Assembly: GCF_011516935.1 (NCBI RefSeq)
Contig: NZ_WOTF01000002.1
Coordinates: forward strand, 186,001-250,000
Length of the DNA: 64,000 nt
Reading direction: 5' to 3'
DNA from: Acetobacter farinalis
GTDB lineage: Bacteria; Pseudomonadota; Alphaproteobacteria; Acetobacterales; Acetobacteraceae
Shown here: positions 18,153 through 25,825 of the stretch, one piece after another
Numbering within the stretch: the stretch's first letter is position 1
Layout of the letters: the number at the start of each line of letters is the position of its first letter
The notes under the pieces: model-generated
Told to the model about the DNA's origin: nothing
Seen by the model: only the letters and a program-made list of their open reading frames with translations
Database searches by the model: none
Translations under genes and position numbers: made by a program

Positions 18153-19444
18153 GCCGTGATACCTGTCAGGGTCAGCAGGGTCTGAGGCCGCACGACAAGC
18201 ACGTCAGCCCGCATCCACGCCACGAAGCCGATCTGTCCGTTTTCGGCGTACAGTTCGTTCAAGACGCTGATCTGAAGGCTGGTCCGCATACCAACATAGA
18301 CCTGGCTGAAATCGCCCATGACGATGGTGCTGGCGTTCTTGTCCGTGCCCTGGTCAACAGGAACTGACGTGGTGGTCAGGCGCGGAATGGAGGAGACGTC
18401 AGCCGGGGCGGAAAGCGGGTTGCCGTTGGAATCCTTGAAACCGCGAATTGCCCGGTTGGTGCGCGGCGCCATGATCATGGCCGTCACCTTGCCCGCGTTC
18501 GCGTTTTCCAGATCAAGCACGCCATCAAGAACCGGGTCCCAGTTGGTCAGCTTGCCGGCCAGTGCGGTTTTCTGGATGCCGGGTGTGTTGACGATGCCAA
18601 GCGGACTGTTCGCAGAGCCATCACCGAACAAAACGGCCTGATCCAGCGCCAATGCACCCGAAGCGGCAAAAGCGGCGCGGATGATGCTATCCACGTTCTG
18701 CCCGTCTTCCAGCAGTTCCCGGCTGATCTTGCAACGAAGCGCCCATGACTTGGCGGTCATCTTCACCTGGTCAAACGTGCTTTCGTCTTCGACAATGGCG
18801 GCATTTTCGGCACGCCATGCACCAACTGGCGTTTTGGTCAGACGGCCAAAAGTCAGGGACTGGCTGGACATGGGCACCGTGCGGCACCCTGCACGGAAAG
18901 AGACGGTGGCGGCGCGCAGTTCATCAAGGATGCCTGCGGCAACAGGAACCGGCACCAACGCACCACCCGAACCGATGCTGCTTTCGGACATGACGCGGCG
19001 TTCAAGTTCCGTCTGCGGACCGCGATACAGCGCACGCAGGAAGCCGCCAAGTCCCAGTTCCTGAGCACGGTTTTCACTGGCAGGCAGGAAAGAAGCCAGA
19101 GAGTGACGGGCTTCCAGAACCGGAACCATCTGCCCTTCCTGAGTGCGCAGCATCAGGCCGTCAAAACTCTCCGGTATCTGTGCCGGTGCAGGAAAACCTG
19201 CAACGCGGATTTCCGGTTGTGCGGGTGCGCCACCGCCCACGCGATTGGCTGGGGCTGTGCGGTCCAGATCGTCAATCTGTGCCTGACGTGCCATGCGGTT
19301 TTCCAGCGTGTTCAGTTCGGTGGACAGTTCAGTCCACCGTGTTTCTGCCTCAGCCGGAAGCGCACCATCCGGGTGTGCTGTGTTCAAGGCGCGCATTTCG
19401 GTTGCGATTTCCGTTTTGCGGGCCTGCATTTCTCGTAGTGTCAT
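18149..19444 (-). CDS. HK97-family major capsid protein
   Basis: 431 aa. The N-terminal ~70 residues are charged and helical (MTLREMQARKTEIATEMRA...), like the HK97 delta/scaffold domain cleaved by the prohead protease. The core contains SESSIGSGGALVPVPVAAGILDEL near residue 155, GWR-like WRAENAAIVEDESTFDQVKM near 210-230, KISRELLEDG near 245, and the A-domain end DFSQVYVGMRTSLQISVLNE near 375. Because an intact capsid gene accompanies portal, protease and terminase, the island can plausibly build its own heads. Confidence 0.94.
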   Translation of the reverse strand: MTLREMQARKTEIATEMRALNTAHPDGALPAEAETRWTELSTELNTLENRMARQAQIDDLDRTAPANRVGGGAPAQPEIRVAGFPAPAQIPESFDGLMLRTQEGQMVPVLEARHSLASFLPASENRAQELGLGGFLRALYRGPQTELERRVMSESSIGSGGALVPVPVAAGILDELRAATVSFRAGCRTVPMSSQSLTFGRLTKTPVGAWRAENAAIVEDESTFDQVKMTAKSWALRCKISRELLEDGQNVDSIIRAAFAASGALALDQAVLFGDGSANSPLGIVNTPGIQKTALAGKLTNWDPVLDGVLDLENANAGKVTAMIMAPRTNRAIRGFKDSNGNPLSAPADVSSIPRLTTTSVPVDQGTDKNASTIVMGDFSQVYVGMRTSLQISVLNELYAENGQIGFVAWMRADVLVVRPQTLLTLTGITA

Positions 19445-19446
19445 GA

Positions 19447-20007
19447 TTATTCAGCATCCTTTACTACGTCATATGCGTAGCTAGTTTCATCAGTAGTGCT
19501 TTTGCGCGAAACGGGAGCAATAACCCCTTCTTCGATAAGCTGCTGAAATACCATCCGAATATCCTCAAGGTGCCCTGAGACAGCTATAGAAATGGATGAA
19601 CGAGCTAATTCATGATCGGGTATTGGCTTTTGTCCTTTGTAATCTACAAGATTACCGTTTTTATCTTCAAAAATACCAATCCCTGAAGGATATGAAAAAT
19701 TGTGAGGAAACCGGACTTCTACAAGTTTGAATCCAGCAGGCACATCAGAACTGGCCCACATTCTCACGTTACAGGCCATTCTACCGGCCCAGTTATGGTT
19801 AAAGCCCACGTCACAGAGATGAAAGAATACTCGAAGACCAAGGATATCGAGTTCCTGGAAAATCCGACGGCTACCCGGCACAGTGGTGGGTGCGCAGTTA
19901 TAGAGTTTTTTGGAAATCGCCTCGTTAATCGCAAGTTGCGTTGTTCTATTGATGGCTGCGGCCACTTTTGCTGGGACAGGCGGGATTGGTGGAAGTTTTT
20001 TAGACAT
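19447..20007 (-). CDS. Island protein of unknown function (186 aa)
   Basis: Not recognised. A Pro/Lys N-terminus (MSKKLPPIPPVPAKVAAAI) is followed by a mixed alpha/beta-looking sequence with several aromatic residues and no membrane segment or known catalytic motif. It ends 2 bases before the capsid start, in the same direction. The DNA is visibly more AT-rich than the capsid and terminase genes around it, which suggests separate acquisition. Its position in the packaging-gene array makes it either a head accessory protein or cargo such as a phage-interference factor. Both are speculation. Confidence 0.65.
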   Translation of the reverse strand: MSKKLPPIPPVPAKVAAAINRTTQLAINEAISKKLYNCAPTTVPGSRRIFQELDILGLRVFFHLCDVGFNHNWAGRMACNVRMWASSDVPAGFKLVEVRFPHNFSYPSGIGIFEDKNGNLVDYKGQKPIPDHELARSSISIAVSGHLEDIRMVFQQLIEEGVIAPVSRKSTTDETSYAYDVVKDAE

Positions 20008-20082
20008 TATGGAACACCTAGAAAGCTATAGTGATAAACCATAGCTTTCTCTCACAAACCAATGGAGTTTGTCCATAGCTTT

Positions 20083-20544
20083 TTAAGCCAATGCCGCGGA
20101 TAGGCGGTGCAGGTCCGAAATAATTGATATTGCCAACTGCACCTCATCCGAAGTTTCTTCCATTACAAAAGCATCGCAATATTCAGGAAATTCTATGTTG
20201 GCTACTTCCGTTTTTGCTTTTAGGTCATGTAGGTTTTTTGCGGGAGTATGCGCCAGAAAGGCGATTGCAGCCCACATTGCTTCACATGCAGCAAGGCTCC
20301 GCTCGTTGTTGTCCTGATGGTGAGGGTGGCCTGGTGTTGCAGCGGGTTCGTCGCCAATGCGTTCTACATCGGCACGAGCAGAGAAATACTCGTCCCGGGC
20401 TTTGATAATCGGGCTTTTCCCTTCCGGCTTCGCGGTAGGCGCGGCGGTCAGGGTTTCGGGTTTGGCAAAACCGGCGGCGGCGATGCCTGCCAGCGCGGTG
20501 GCTCCTATGGCAGGGAAAATGTCACGGCGGGACAATGAGCGCAT
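20083..20544 (-). CDS. Island protein with twin-arginine-like signal (153 aa)
   Basis: Not recognised as a family. From ATG 20544 the N-terminus is MRSLSRRDIFPAIGATALAG: a twin-arginine SRRDIF motif followed by a hydrophobic Ala/Gly stretch and an AFAKP-like end, as in Tat or simple export signals. The mature part is helical and acidic, with HPHHQDNN near residue 85. A longer start at 20583 would add 13 residues. Exported proteins are unusual in a packaging module and suggest a moron-type role at the cell envelope (inference). Confidence 0.6.
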   Translation of the reverse strand: MRSLSRRDIFPAIGATALAGIAAAGFAKPETLTAAPTAKPEGKSPIIKARDEYFSARADVERIGDEPAATPGHPHHQDNNERSLAACEAMWAAIAFLAHTPAKNLHDLKAKTEVANIEFPEYCDAFVMEETSDEVQLAISIISDLHRLSAALA

Positions 20545-20598
20545 GTGTGCGGCTCCTCTAGCAAGATTGCCGGAAGCATACACTGTTCAAGGCGCATA

Positions 20599-20683
20599 CT
20601 CCGGGGGTTGAACACCTGGCTAGAGACAGGCCGATAAGGCTTTGGAGGTTGCCCTCTTGGACATACCCTCATCGCCCCCGGAG
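20599..20683. promoter_or_regulatory. Inverted repeat in divergent island intergenic region
   Basis: CTCCGGGGG at 20599-20607 and its exact complement CCCCCGGAG at 20675-20683 lie in the 259-bp gap between the leftward Tat-type gene and the only rightward island gene (20804). A TATATATGG stretch near 20730 could be part of a promoter for the latter. Possible operator or cruciform; function unverified. Confidence 0.35.
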
Positions 20684-20803
20684 CGAATTCTATTATGCGG
20701 ATTTCTGCTCTCGTGCAGGGCCGCCCTAGCCTATATATGGAGTGTTCAAGCTCCGTTGCTATGACTGCCAATTTTAAATGTTAGTGTCAAGAAGGAATAT
20801 TAA

Positions 20804-21037
20804 ATGGTTAAAAAAGAAGAAGCGGAAAGAGCTTTCCAGAAAATGTTTGGGGATTGGGCTGCTGAATCTGGCATTCAGCAGCCCTACGGTAGCAATCTTA
20901 TCAGCTACTATGACTTTAAGGCATGGGTCGATAGAAAGGGATACAGCCACTATTTCGAATTCAGAAGCACTGGTGGAGCTGATGCCTGTGTAGAGCGATG
21001 GTTTGACGCTTACTTTAAGCAGATATGGATGAACTAA
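20804..21037 (+). CDS. Small island protein of unknown function (77 aa), opposite orientation
   Basis: The only rightward gene of the island. 77 aa, rich in aromatic and charged residues (FGDWAAESG, YYDFKAWVDRKGYSHYFEF, ERWFDAYFKQIWMN). ATG 20804 is preceded by AAGGA at a spacing of about 8 bases, which supports translation. The DNA is AT-rich compared with neighbours. It ends convergently, overlapping the terminase stop by 4 bases. No family recognised; composition resembles small cytosolic phage regulatory or defence-related proteins, but that is only an impression. Confidence 0.6.
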   Translation: MVKKEEAERAFQKMFGDWAAESGIQQPYGSNLISYYDFKAWVDRKGYSHYFEFRSTGGADACVERWFDAYFKQIWMN

Positions 21038-22668
21038 AAATCCAGAACCGTGACCATCATGGCCTTGAGTGCTGGTGCCTGGGCAGCAGTGCCGACTGCA
21101 ATCACGGCGGCGACCAGTGGGTCTATGCGGCCACGGGCGCGTTGTTTGGACAGTTTTCTGTTGCCCGCCGGGTCCACGTCCAAGGCAGCATTGGAGACAG
21201 CCCAGCGCAACAGTGGGTTGCCGCCGTGCCTGATGGTCGCCTGTAGGACGGAACCCTCAAAGGCCGTAATGGCAGGACTCTGGTCCTTGAAGCCCATGCC
21301 AATCGGCTTCATGGGCAGGGCGATGCCCTCGCGGTCACATACAGCCAGAAAATCCGTCAGGCACCAGCGGTCAGACGCGATGGACACAACGTCCAGTCCT
21401 TCGATCGCCTGGGCAATCCAAACGGCCAGCCATGCCCGGTCAATCGCTCGCCCTGGTATCAATTCGATTAACCCAGCCGAAACCCACTCGGCATACGGTG
21501 CGCGATCCTCCGCTTGCTTCGCCTGGATAAGTTCACTGGGCAGGAACGCCGTGACCTTCAGCTTTCCCGTCTCGGGCCAGTAGAAAGAGAAGGCCGTCAG
21601 ATCACCCGCGCCGGATGCCAGATCAAGGCCACAGTAACACGGGCCTGATGCCTCAGCATTGCCTGCACAGGCGTCCCAGTCATCAGGGCGCAGGAAGCGC
21701 ACGTCAGCCGCCACGGGCTGGTTGAGCGTGTAGGAGCGGAAGGCGGCTTCCTGACTGGGCACGCGCATGGCCTGCATTGCCTGAGAGCGGATATCTTCAA
21801 GGCTGCGGAATGTTCCCAGGGCCGGGTTTGCCATACGCCACGTTTCCTCCGACCATGGGTCTGCATCCATCGGTGCGGACCAGACGAAGGACTTGAAGGT
21901 GCGGTCAGGGAACGTGCCGTCCGCCACGCTGGCACCGTAGCGCAGCAGCTCTTCGAGCGGGTTGTCAGCATCGGGTGAGCGGGTGGAAATGCCCAGCAGC
22001 AGGCTTTCCCGGTGTGCGCCGCCACCCGTTTTCAGGGCGTCGAACAGATCCCGGTCACGCCACTGGGCAACCTCGTCTGCAATGGCGAATGTGGGTGACA
22101 GGCCGTGCGCCTTTCGGGCATCGGCGGACAGCGCCTTGTAGATTGAGCCTGTCACGGCATCTTCCACAGTTTTGTTGAAGGCACGAACCACCAGCCGCGC
22201 AGCAAGGTGAGGCTGTTCCAGGGCGAAGGCGACCATCTCATCAAACACGATAGACGCCTGCCCCCGGTCTGCTGCGGCGCTCAGCACCTGTCCACGCCTT
22301 ACGGCTTCCGGCCCGCACAGATGGGCAAGCGCCAAGGCTGAGGCTAAACCTGTTTTGCCATTCTTGCGGCCCATACTGATCACGCCTGTGCGGACGAAGC
22401 GCAGGCCGTCCTCGTCGGTCTCATACAAGGCGCGGATGATATCTTTCTGCCAGCCATCCAGCCGCATGGGCTGGCCTGCCAGCGCCCCGCTGGTCACGGT
22501 GAGGCGTTCTATCCAGCAGATCAGGCGTTCCGCCCGTGTCTCGCCAGTTAAGGGCTGCTCTGCGGCAAACCCTGCTGGCGTGGTGCCGGGTGCATCGCCA
22601 AAGAGCGGCAATGGTGCCGGGGTCTTTGGCGATGACACTGGCTTTGCACCGGGTCCACGAAGGCCCAT
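21034..22668 (-). CDS. terL: Phage terminase large subunit (HK97/YmfN-like)
   Basis: 544-aa packaging motor. ATPase domain: Walker A GRKNGKTGLASALAL near residue 99, Walker B-like FAIADEVAQWRDRD near 199, and coupling motif GISTRSPDADNPLEELL near 225. The C-terminal nuclease region contains CYCGLDLASGAGDLTAFSF near 340 with acidic residues. The first ~25 residues (MGLRGPGAKPVSSPKTPAPL) resemble N-termini of P27-type small terminase subunits. No separate small subunit gene was found in the island. The start ATG 22668 is followed by this segment. Confidence 0.92.
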   Translation of the reverse strand: MGLRGPGAKPVSSPKTPAPLPLFGDAPGTTPAGFAAEQPLTGETRAERLICWIERLTVTSGALAGQPMRLDGWQKDIIRALYETDEDGLRFVRTGVISMGRKNGKTGLASALALAHLCGPEAVRRGQVLSAAADRGQASIVFDEMVAFALEQPHLAARLVVRAFNKTVEDAVTGSIYKALSADARKAHGLSPTFAIADEVAQWRDRDLFDALKTGGGAHRESLLLGISTRSPDADNPLEELLRYGASVADGTFPDRTFKSFVWSAPMDADPWSEETWRMANPALGTFRSLEDIRSQAMQAMRVPSQEAAFRSYTLNQPVAADVRFLRPDDWDACAGNAEASGPCYCGLDLASGAGDLTAFSFYWPETGKLKVTAFLPSELIQAKQAEDRAPYAEWVSAGLIELIPGRAIDRAWLAVWIAQAIEGLDVVSIASDRWCLTDFLAVCDREGIALPMKPIGMGFKDQSPAITAFEGSVLQATIRHGGNPLLRWAVSNAALDVDPAGNRKLSKQRARGRIDPLVAAVIAVGTAAQAPALKAMMVTVLDF

Positions 22669-22744
22669 TTTTCAAAACCTCAATCTGAAACTAACTATTT
22701 TTGTGACCCCCGAACGGTCGCACCCCCGTAGCTCTGAGAGATTT

Positions 22745-23074
22745 TCAGGCCACATAATAGACGCGCCAAGGATCAAGGCCGGTCAGTTGATCGGTCCATC
22801 TGGTCAGGCCAAAGCTGGTTGATCCTACGCCTTCGCACGTGTCTTCCGTGATGGAGCGGTCACGGCCAGCCTGATGGTAGATGGCGGCGGCAATGTCCAG
22901 CACGGTGCGGGTGACTGTCTGCGGAACGGGTGACAGGGTGGTCAGGTCCTGCTGGCAATAGTCGGAGGCAATGCCCCATGCCTGGGTGAGAATGTCATTC
23001 AGTCGGTCATCCCTGCTATCGTCTGGCAGGTCCAGTTCGGTGCGCAGGGTGCTGATCAGGTTTGTGTTGGTCAT
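22745..23074 (-). CDS. Head-tail connector protein (HK97 gp6-like)
   Basis: 109 aa. Short helical protein with the gp6-like pattern: LISTLRTELDLPDDSRDDRLNDILTQAWGIASDYCQQDL near residues 5-45 and ALDIAAAIYHQAG-type helix (here VLDIAAAIYHQAGRDR). Connectors bind beneath the portal and provide the tail docking surface. In satellites this would let helper tails attach. ATG 23074 overlaps the HNH stop as ATGA, preferred over GTG 23086. Confidence 0.82.
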   Translation of the reverse strand: MTNTNLISTLRTELDLPDDSRDDRLNDILTQAWGIASDYCQQDLTTLSPVPQTVTRTVLDIAAAIYHQAGRDRSITEDTCEGVGSTSFGLTRWTDQLTGLDPWRVYYVA

Positions 23075-23349
23075 TTTGAATTCCACCAGTGTGTTGGGTC
23101 ATTGGGTTTGCCAGAAGCATCACAGCCCTTGAGCCATGGTTCATTGCCTTGGCGGCGCATGTTGTGGTGCTGGATGCACAGGCCGCGCAGGTTGGACAGG
23201 CTGTCCGCACCGCCTTTGCTTCTGGGTGTGATGTGATCGGCCACAACGGACCGCCGGGTGCATCCGGCAACCGTGCAGACTGGATCACGCTTGAGGCAGG
23301 CAGCGCGTAGTCTGCGCCATGCCTGGGTGCGGTAAAACGGTTCGCTCAT
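23071..23349 (-). CDS. HNH endonuclease (packaging-associated)
   Basis: 92 aa. Typical small phage HNH: FYRTQAWRRLRAACLKRDPVC, then CTRRSVVADHITPRSKGGADSLSNLRGLCIQHHNMR, with the paired Cys residues and the DHI...N...HH catalytic/metal set. In HK97-like systems an HNH protein works with the terminase at the cos/pac cleavage step. Coupled by ATGA overlaps to genes on both sides. Confidence 0.93.
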   Translation of the reverse strand: MSEPFYRTQAWRRLRAACLKRDPVCTVAGCTRRSVVADHITPRSKGGADSLSNLRGLCIQHHNMRRQGNEPWLKGCDASGKPNDPTHWWNSK

Positions 23350-23618
23350 GACCGCGCCTTCCGTGCCATGCGCCGTAAAGCCGCGACGATCTCAGACTTG
23401 TCCTGGTGAAACTTCTCTGGATCACGCCGGTCTATGGTCAGCCGCTGTACGGCATTGGCGAGGTCATCAAGCGGGGTTTGGTGACACGGTGACGCATGGT
23501 GACGCACTTTCTTATATAATGGTTTTCCGTGTGTGTGCGGGTGCGTGCGCGTATGGGGGTTATATAGGAGAAATGCGTCACCATGCGTCACCGCGTCACC
23601 ACTTGGTTTCGTGCTCAT
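23346..23618 (-). CDS. Small island ORF spanning the putative origin (90 aa)
   Basis: The C-terminal half (LDDLANAVQRLTIDRRDPEKFHQDKSEIVAALRRMARKARS) looks like a genuine helical protein and is coupled to HNH through ATGA. The N-terminal half is His/Thr/Pro-rich low complexity and is encoded by the iteron inverted repeat at 23480-23600. Either the protein tolerates origin DNA within its coding sequence, or translation starts further in. ATG 23618 overlaps the primase stop by 4 bases. Confidence 0.55.
   Translation of the reverse strand: MSTKPSGDAVTHGDAFLLYNPHTRTHPHTHGKPLYKKVRHHASPCHQTPLDDLANAVQRLTIDRRDPEKFHQDKSEIVAALRRMARKARS
23480..23600. repeat. Inverted iteron array, candidate replication origin of the island
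   Basis: Left arm 23480-23519 and right arm 23560-23600 are near-perfect inverted complements (about 40 bp each). They are separated by a 40-bp spacer rich in GTGT/GCGT. Each arm carries three copies of GGTGAC (starts 23480, 23488, 23498; mirrored as GTCACC at 23577, 23587, 23595) with spacings 8 and 10 reversed in the mirror arm. Each arm ends in an AT-rich TATATAA toward the spacer. It lies immediately downstream of the primase/VapE gene, as replication origins do in other PICI-type satellites. Confidence 0.8.
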
Positions 23619-25639
23619 GACTGTTTCTCCCAATATCTGACTCCACCGTGACCTCTGTTCCCTCGTCTCCAACCAAGCCGCTCCATGATCTTGGCAATCC
23701 GTCTTTGCTCAGCTACTCCGATCTTCTTGTTTTCAAAGGCCAAAGCGTCATAAGCCACGGCTTGGATTGTGACTTTCGGGCGAAGGTCTAGATACTTGGC
23801 AATCAGTCCTTCCCATTCATCGACTTCGAACCGCTCTTCCTGTTCGGGTCTGATGATGTGGCGTTCAAAGTCACCGTCCGGCCACCATTGTTCACCTTTG
23901 CGGAACGCATCCACGGCCTCAGCCAGAAGCTGGTCACGATCCTGCGCCAATAATTTCGTGTCTATCTTGCCGACCTTCACCGGCCAGTACCGGCGTCCGC
24001 CAGTCTCGTCGCTGAGATACACGGATTTATTGGTTGTTCCGATCAGGATGCACTGGCGTGGTTCGACCACTTCCATTCGGCCATAGGGCGGCCTGTAGCG
24101 TTCTGTTGTGCGGGTAAGAAAGGACTTGAGCAGTTCGTTCTCGGCCTTGCCCAATGCGGATAGTTCCGCAATTTCGATCACCCATTTGCCGCGTAGATGC
24201 ACTGGCACATCCTTGCCGGTTTTCAGGTCTGGCAGACTGTCCGAATACCAGTCACCGCCAAGGATAGCGCAGGCAGTGGATTTTCTGGCTCCCTGCTGGC
24301 CTTCCAGCACAAGCATGTAATCCATCTTGCAGCCGGGCTTCATGATGCGGGCAATCAGGCCGATCAGGAACATGCGCCCGATGCCCTGGGTGTAATCCGT
24401 GAGATCGGCACCGATATAGTCAGTCAGCCACGTATCAAGGCGGGGTATGCCATCCCATTTCAGGCCGTTAAGGTGGGCACGAACTGGATGAAAGCGGCGC
24501 TCATAAGCAACCCGGCTGATGGCCTGAAAGGTCACATCCTTGGAAATCCGGCGCAGACCAGCAAGTTGCAACGCCTCTTGCACCACCGTCACATCTTCAT
24601 CCGTTAGCGGTCGCGCCTTGAACGGCTCCGCCTGCGGACCGAGTTGCTTCATGAGGAACGGCATGCACTGCATTTCATCCAGTGCGAAGCTGCTGGAAAA
24701 TTGTTCATCCGCCCGCAAGGCCAGCAGCACGTTCGCCACGTTGGGGATGGGCTGTCCACGGTCATCGACCTGACAGTCATCAAGCCATGCCGGTCTGAGG
24801 ATGTGTTTCGGTTCCAAGGCTCCGGCATCATAGTCCGGCGCTGCCTGAACCACAGCTTCCAGATCGGCCACGGTCCTGCCTGCGGCCAGCCAGTCGAACA
24901 CATCGCCCTTCTCCGGCAGATCAGGAAGGTTCACGACTCGGATGCGTGCTGCAACGCCCTGAATGGCCTTGGCGACCATCTTGGCATGTTTCTGCCCAGG
25001 CGAATCGTTGTCGGGCAGAATGACCGTATCCGCACCGCGCATGTATCTGGTGCAGTCTGGTTTCCACTTGCCTGCCCCGCCTGGGCTGCATGTCGCTGTC
25101 AGGCCAAGGCTGTGCAGCTTGTCCGCTGATTTCTCGCCTTCCACCACATAGATGGTCTGCTTCTGCTGTATGGCTTCAATCAGCCCCGGCAAACGATACG
25201 GGATGCGGGGCAAGCCTTTGGTTGACCAGGACCAGCCACCATCAGGCAGCGGCCTGCGCTGGCGAAAGTCTTTCGGGTCCATCCGACATATCTGGAACAG
25301 GAATTCACCATCTTCCGTATGGTAGTCGTAGCCTTGGACGATTCGCGGTTTGACGGCGGGTTTCTGTTCCGGGCGGTCTATATGGCCGTGTTCTTGCAGC
25401 CATTTGACCGCATCCGGCTTGGTCAGGCTGAGGTGACGCATGACCAGATCAATGGTCCCGCCGCCTTCACCAGCCTCGTTGTCATACCAGGTGCCCTTGG
25501 TCAGATCGACTGACAGGCTGCCCCGTGTCCCGAAGCGTAGTTCCGTCTTGCTTGACGCTGATGAATTCGGCTCGCCCAGAAGAGCAAGCGCCACGTCCTT
25601 CATGCACGCCTTGAACGCGCTGTTTATGGAGCCGCTCAT
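23615..25639 (-). CDS. Primase-helicase-like replication protein (Toprim + VapE domain)
   Basis: 674 aa. The N-terminal region has a primase-like fold ending in a Toprim domain: IYVVEGEKSADKL near residue 160 (catalytic Glu) and DTVILPDNDSPGQKHA near 205 (DxD-type). The C-terminal virulence-associated E ATPase has Walker A LEGQQGARKSTACAILGG near 446, then WVIEIAELSALGKAENELLKSFLT and the sensor-like ILIGTTNKSVYLSDETGGRRYWPV. It is expected to initiate autonomous replication of the excised island at a nearby origin. It is the first gene of the leftward array, 140 bp from attR. Confidence 0.92.
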   Translation of the reverse strand: MSGSINSAFKACMKDVALALLGEPNSSASSKTELRFGTRGSLSVDLTKGTWYDNEAGEGGGTIDLVMRHLSLTKPDAVKWLQEHGHIDRPEQKPAVKPRIVQGYDYHTEDGEFLFQICRMDPKDFRQRRPLPDGGWSWSTKGLPRIPYRLPGLIEAIQQKQTIYVVEGEKSADKLHSLGLTATCSPGGAGKWKPDCTRYMRGADTVILPDNDSPGQKHAKMVAKAIQGVAARIRVVNLPDLPEKGDVFDWLAAGRTVADLEAVVQAAPDYDAGALEPKHILRPAWLDDCQVDDRGQPIPNVANVLLALRADEQFSSSFALDEMQCMPFLMKQLGPQAEPFKARPLTDEDVTVVQEALQLAGLRRISKDVTFQAISRVAYERRFHPVRAHLNGLKWDGIPRLDTWLTDYIGADLTDYTQGIGRMFLIGLIARIMKPGCKMDYMLVLEGQQGARKSTACAILGGDWYSDSLPDLKTGKDVPVHLRGKWVIEIAELSALGKAENELLKSFLTRTTERYRPPYGRMEVVEPRQCILIGTTNKSVYLSDETGGRRYWPVKVGKIDTKLLAQDRDQLLAEAVDAFRKGEQWWPDGDFERHIIRPEQEERFEVDEWEGLIAKYLDLRPKVTIQAVAYDALAFENKKIGVAEQRRIAKIMERLGWRRGNRGHGGVRYWEKQS

Positions 25640-25778
25640 GACGATACCTCGTTGTCATGGCGACTCGACTTTGGTAGAACGCTGATAGCACGCAACACCG
25701 TAGCGACTCCTTGGTGTTTCGTGCGTCTTTTGCATACCTTTGCTTTATTAAGTGATTGATTTCACTGTATAAAGCATC

Positions 25779-25825
25779 CCTTGCCAAGGTTGGGGTCGTG
25801 GGTTCGAATCCCATCGCCCGCTCCA
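25779..25825 (+). repeat. attR: right copy of 47-bp attachment repeat
   Basis: Exact repeat of 15134-15180, representing the original 3' end of tRNA-Gly without its 5' half. It marks the right boundary of the island. Confidence 0.95.

Larger units (their letters stand above)
15134..25825. mobile_element. Satellite-like island with capsid genes (cf-PICI type) in tRNA-Gly
   Basis: 10.7-kb island between perfect 47-bp direct repeats. Leftward gene order: primase/VapE, small ORF over a putative origin, HNH, head-tail connector, large terminase, two unknown genes, HK97 major capsid, prohead protease, portal, AlpA-like protein, integrase. One unknown gene reads rightward. No tail, tape-measure, baseplate, holin, lysin or CI/Cro-type genes are visible. 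The size, tRNA site and head-only gene set fit capsid-forming phage-inducible chromosomal islands. A deleted prophage is the alternative, but intact frames, ATGA couplings and intact att sites argue against decay. Confidence 0.85.

Noticed and set aside
23461-23610. CRISPR array
   Set aside because: The repeats are short (GGTGAC), inverted about a centre and without regular unique spacers, so they fit iterons rather than CRISPR.
25482-25814. 110-codon leftward ORF beginning MGFEPTTPTLARD
   Set aside because: It starts on the antisense of the tRNA-Gly fragment in attR; this peptide is a well-known artefact of reading through antisense tRNA. The rest is antisense or out-of-frame to the primase gene.
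15134-25825. Complete or recently deleted ordinary prophage
   Set aside because: No tail, lysis or immunity genes and no broken gene edges; intact att repeats and a compact coupled gene order fit a satellite better, though deletion cannot be fully excluded.
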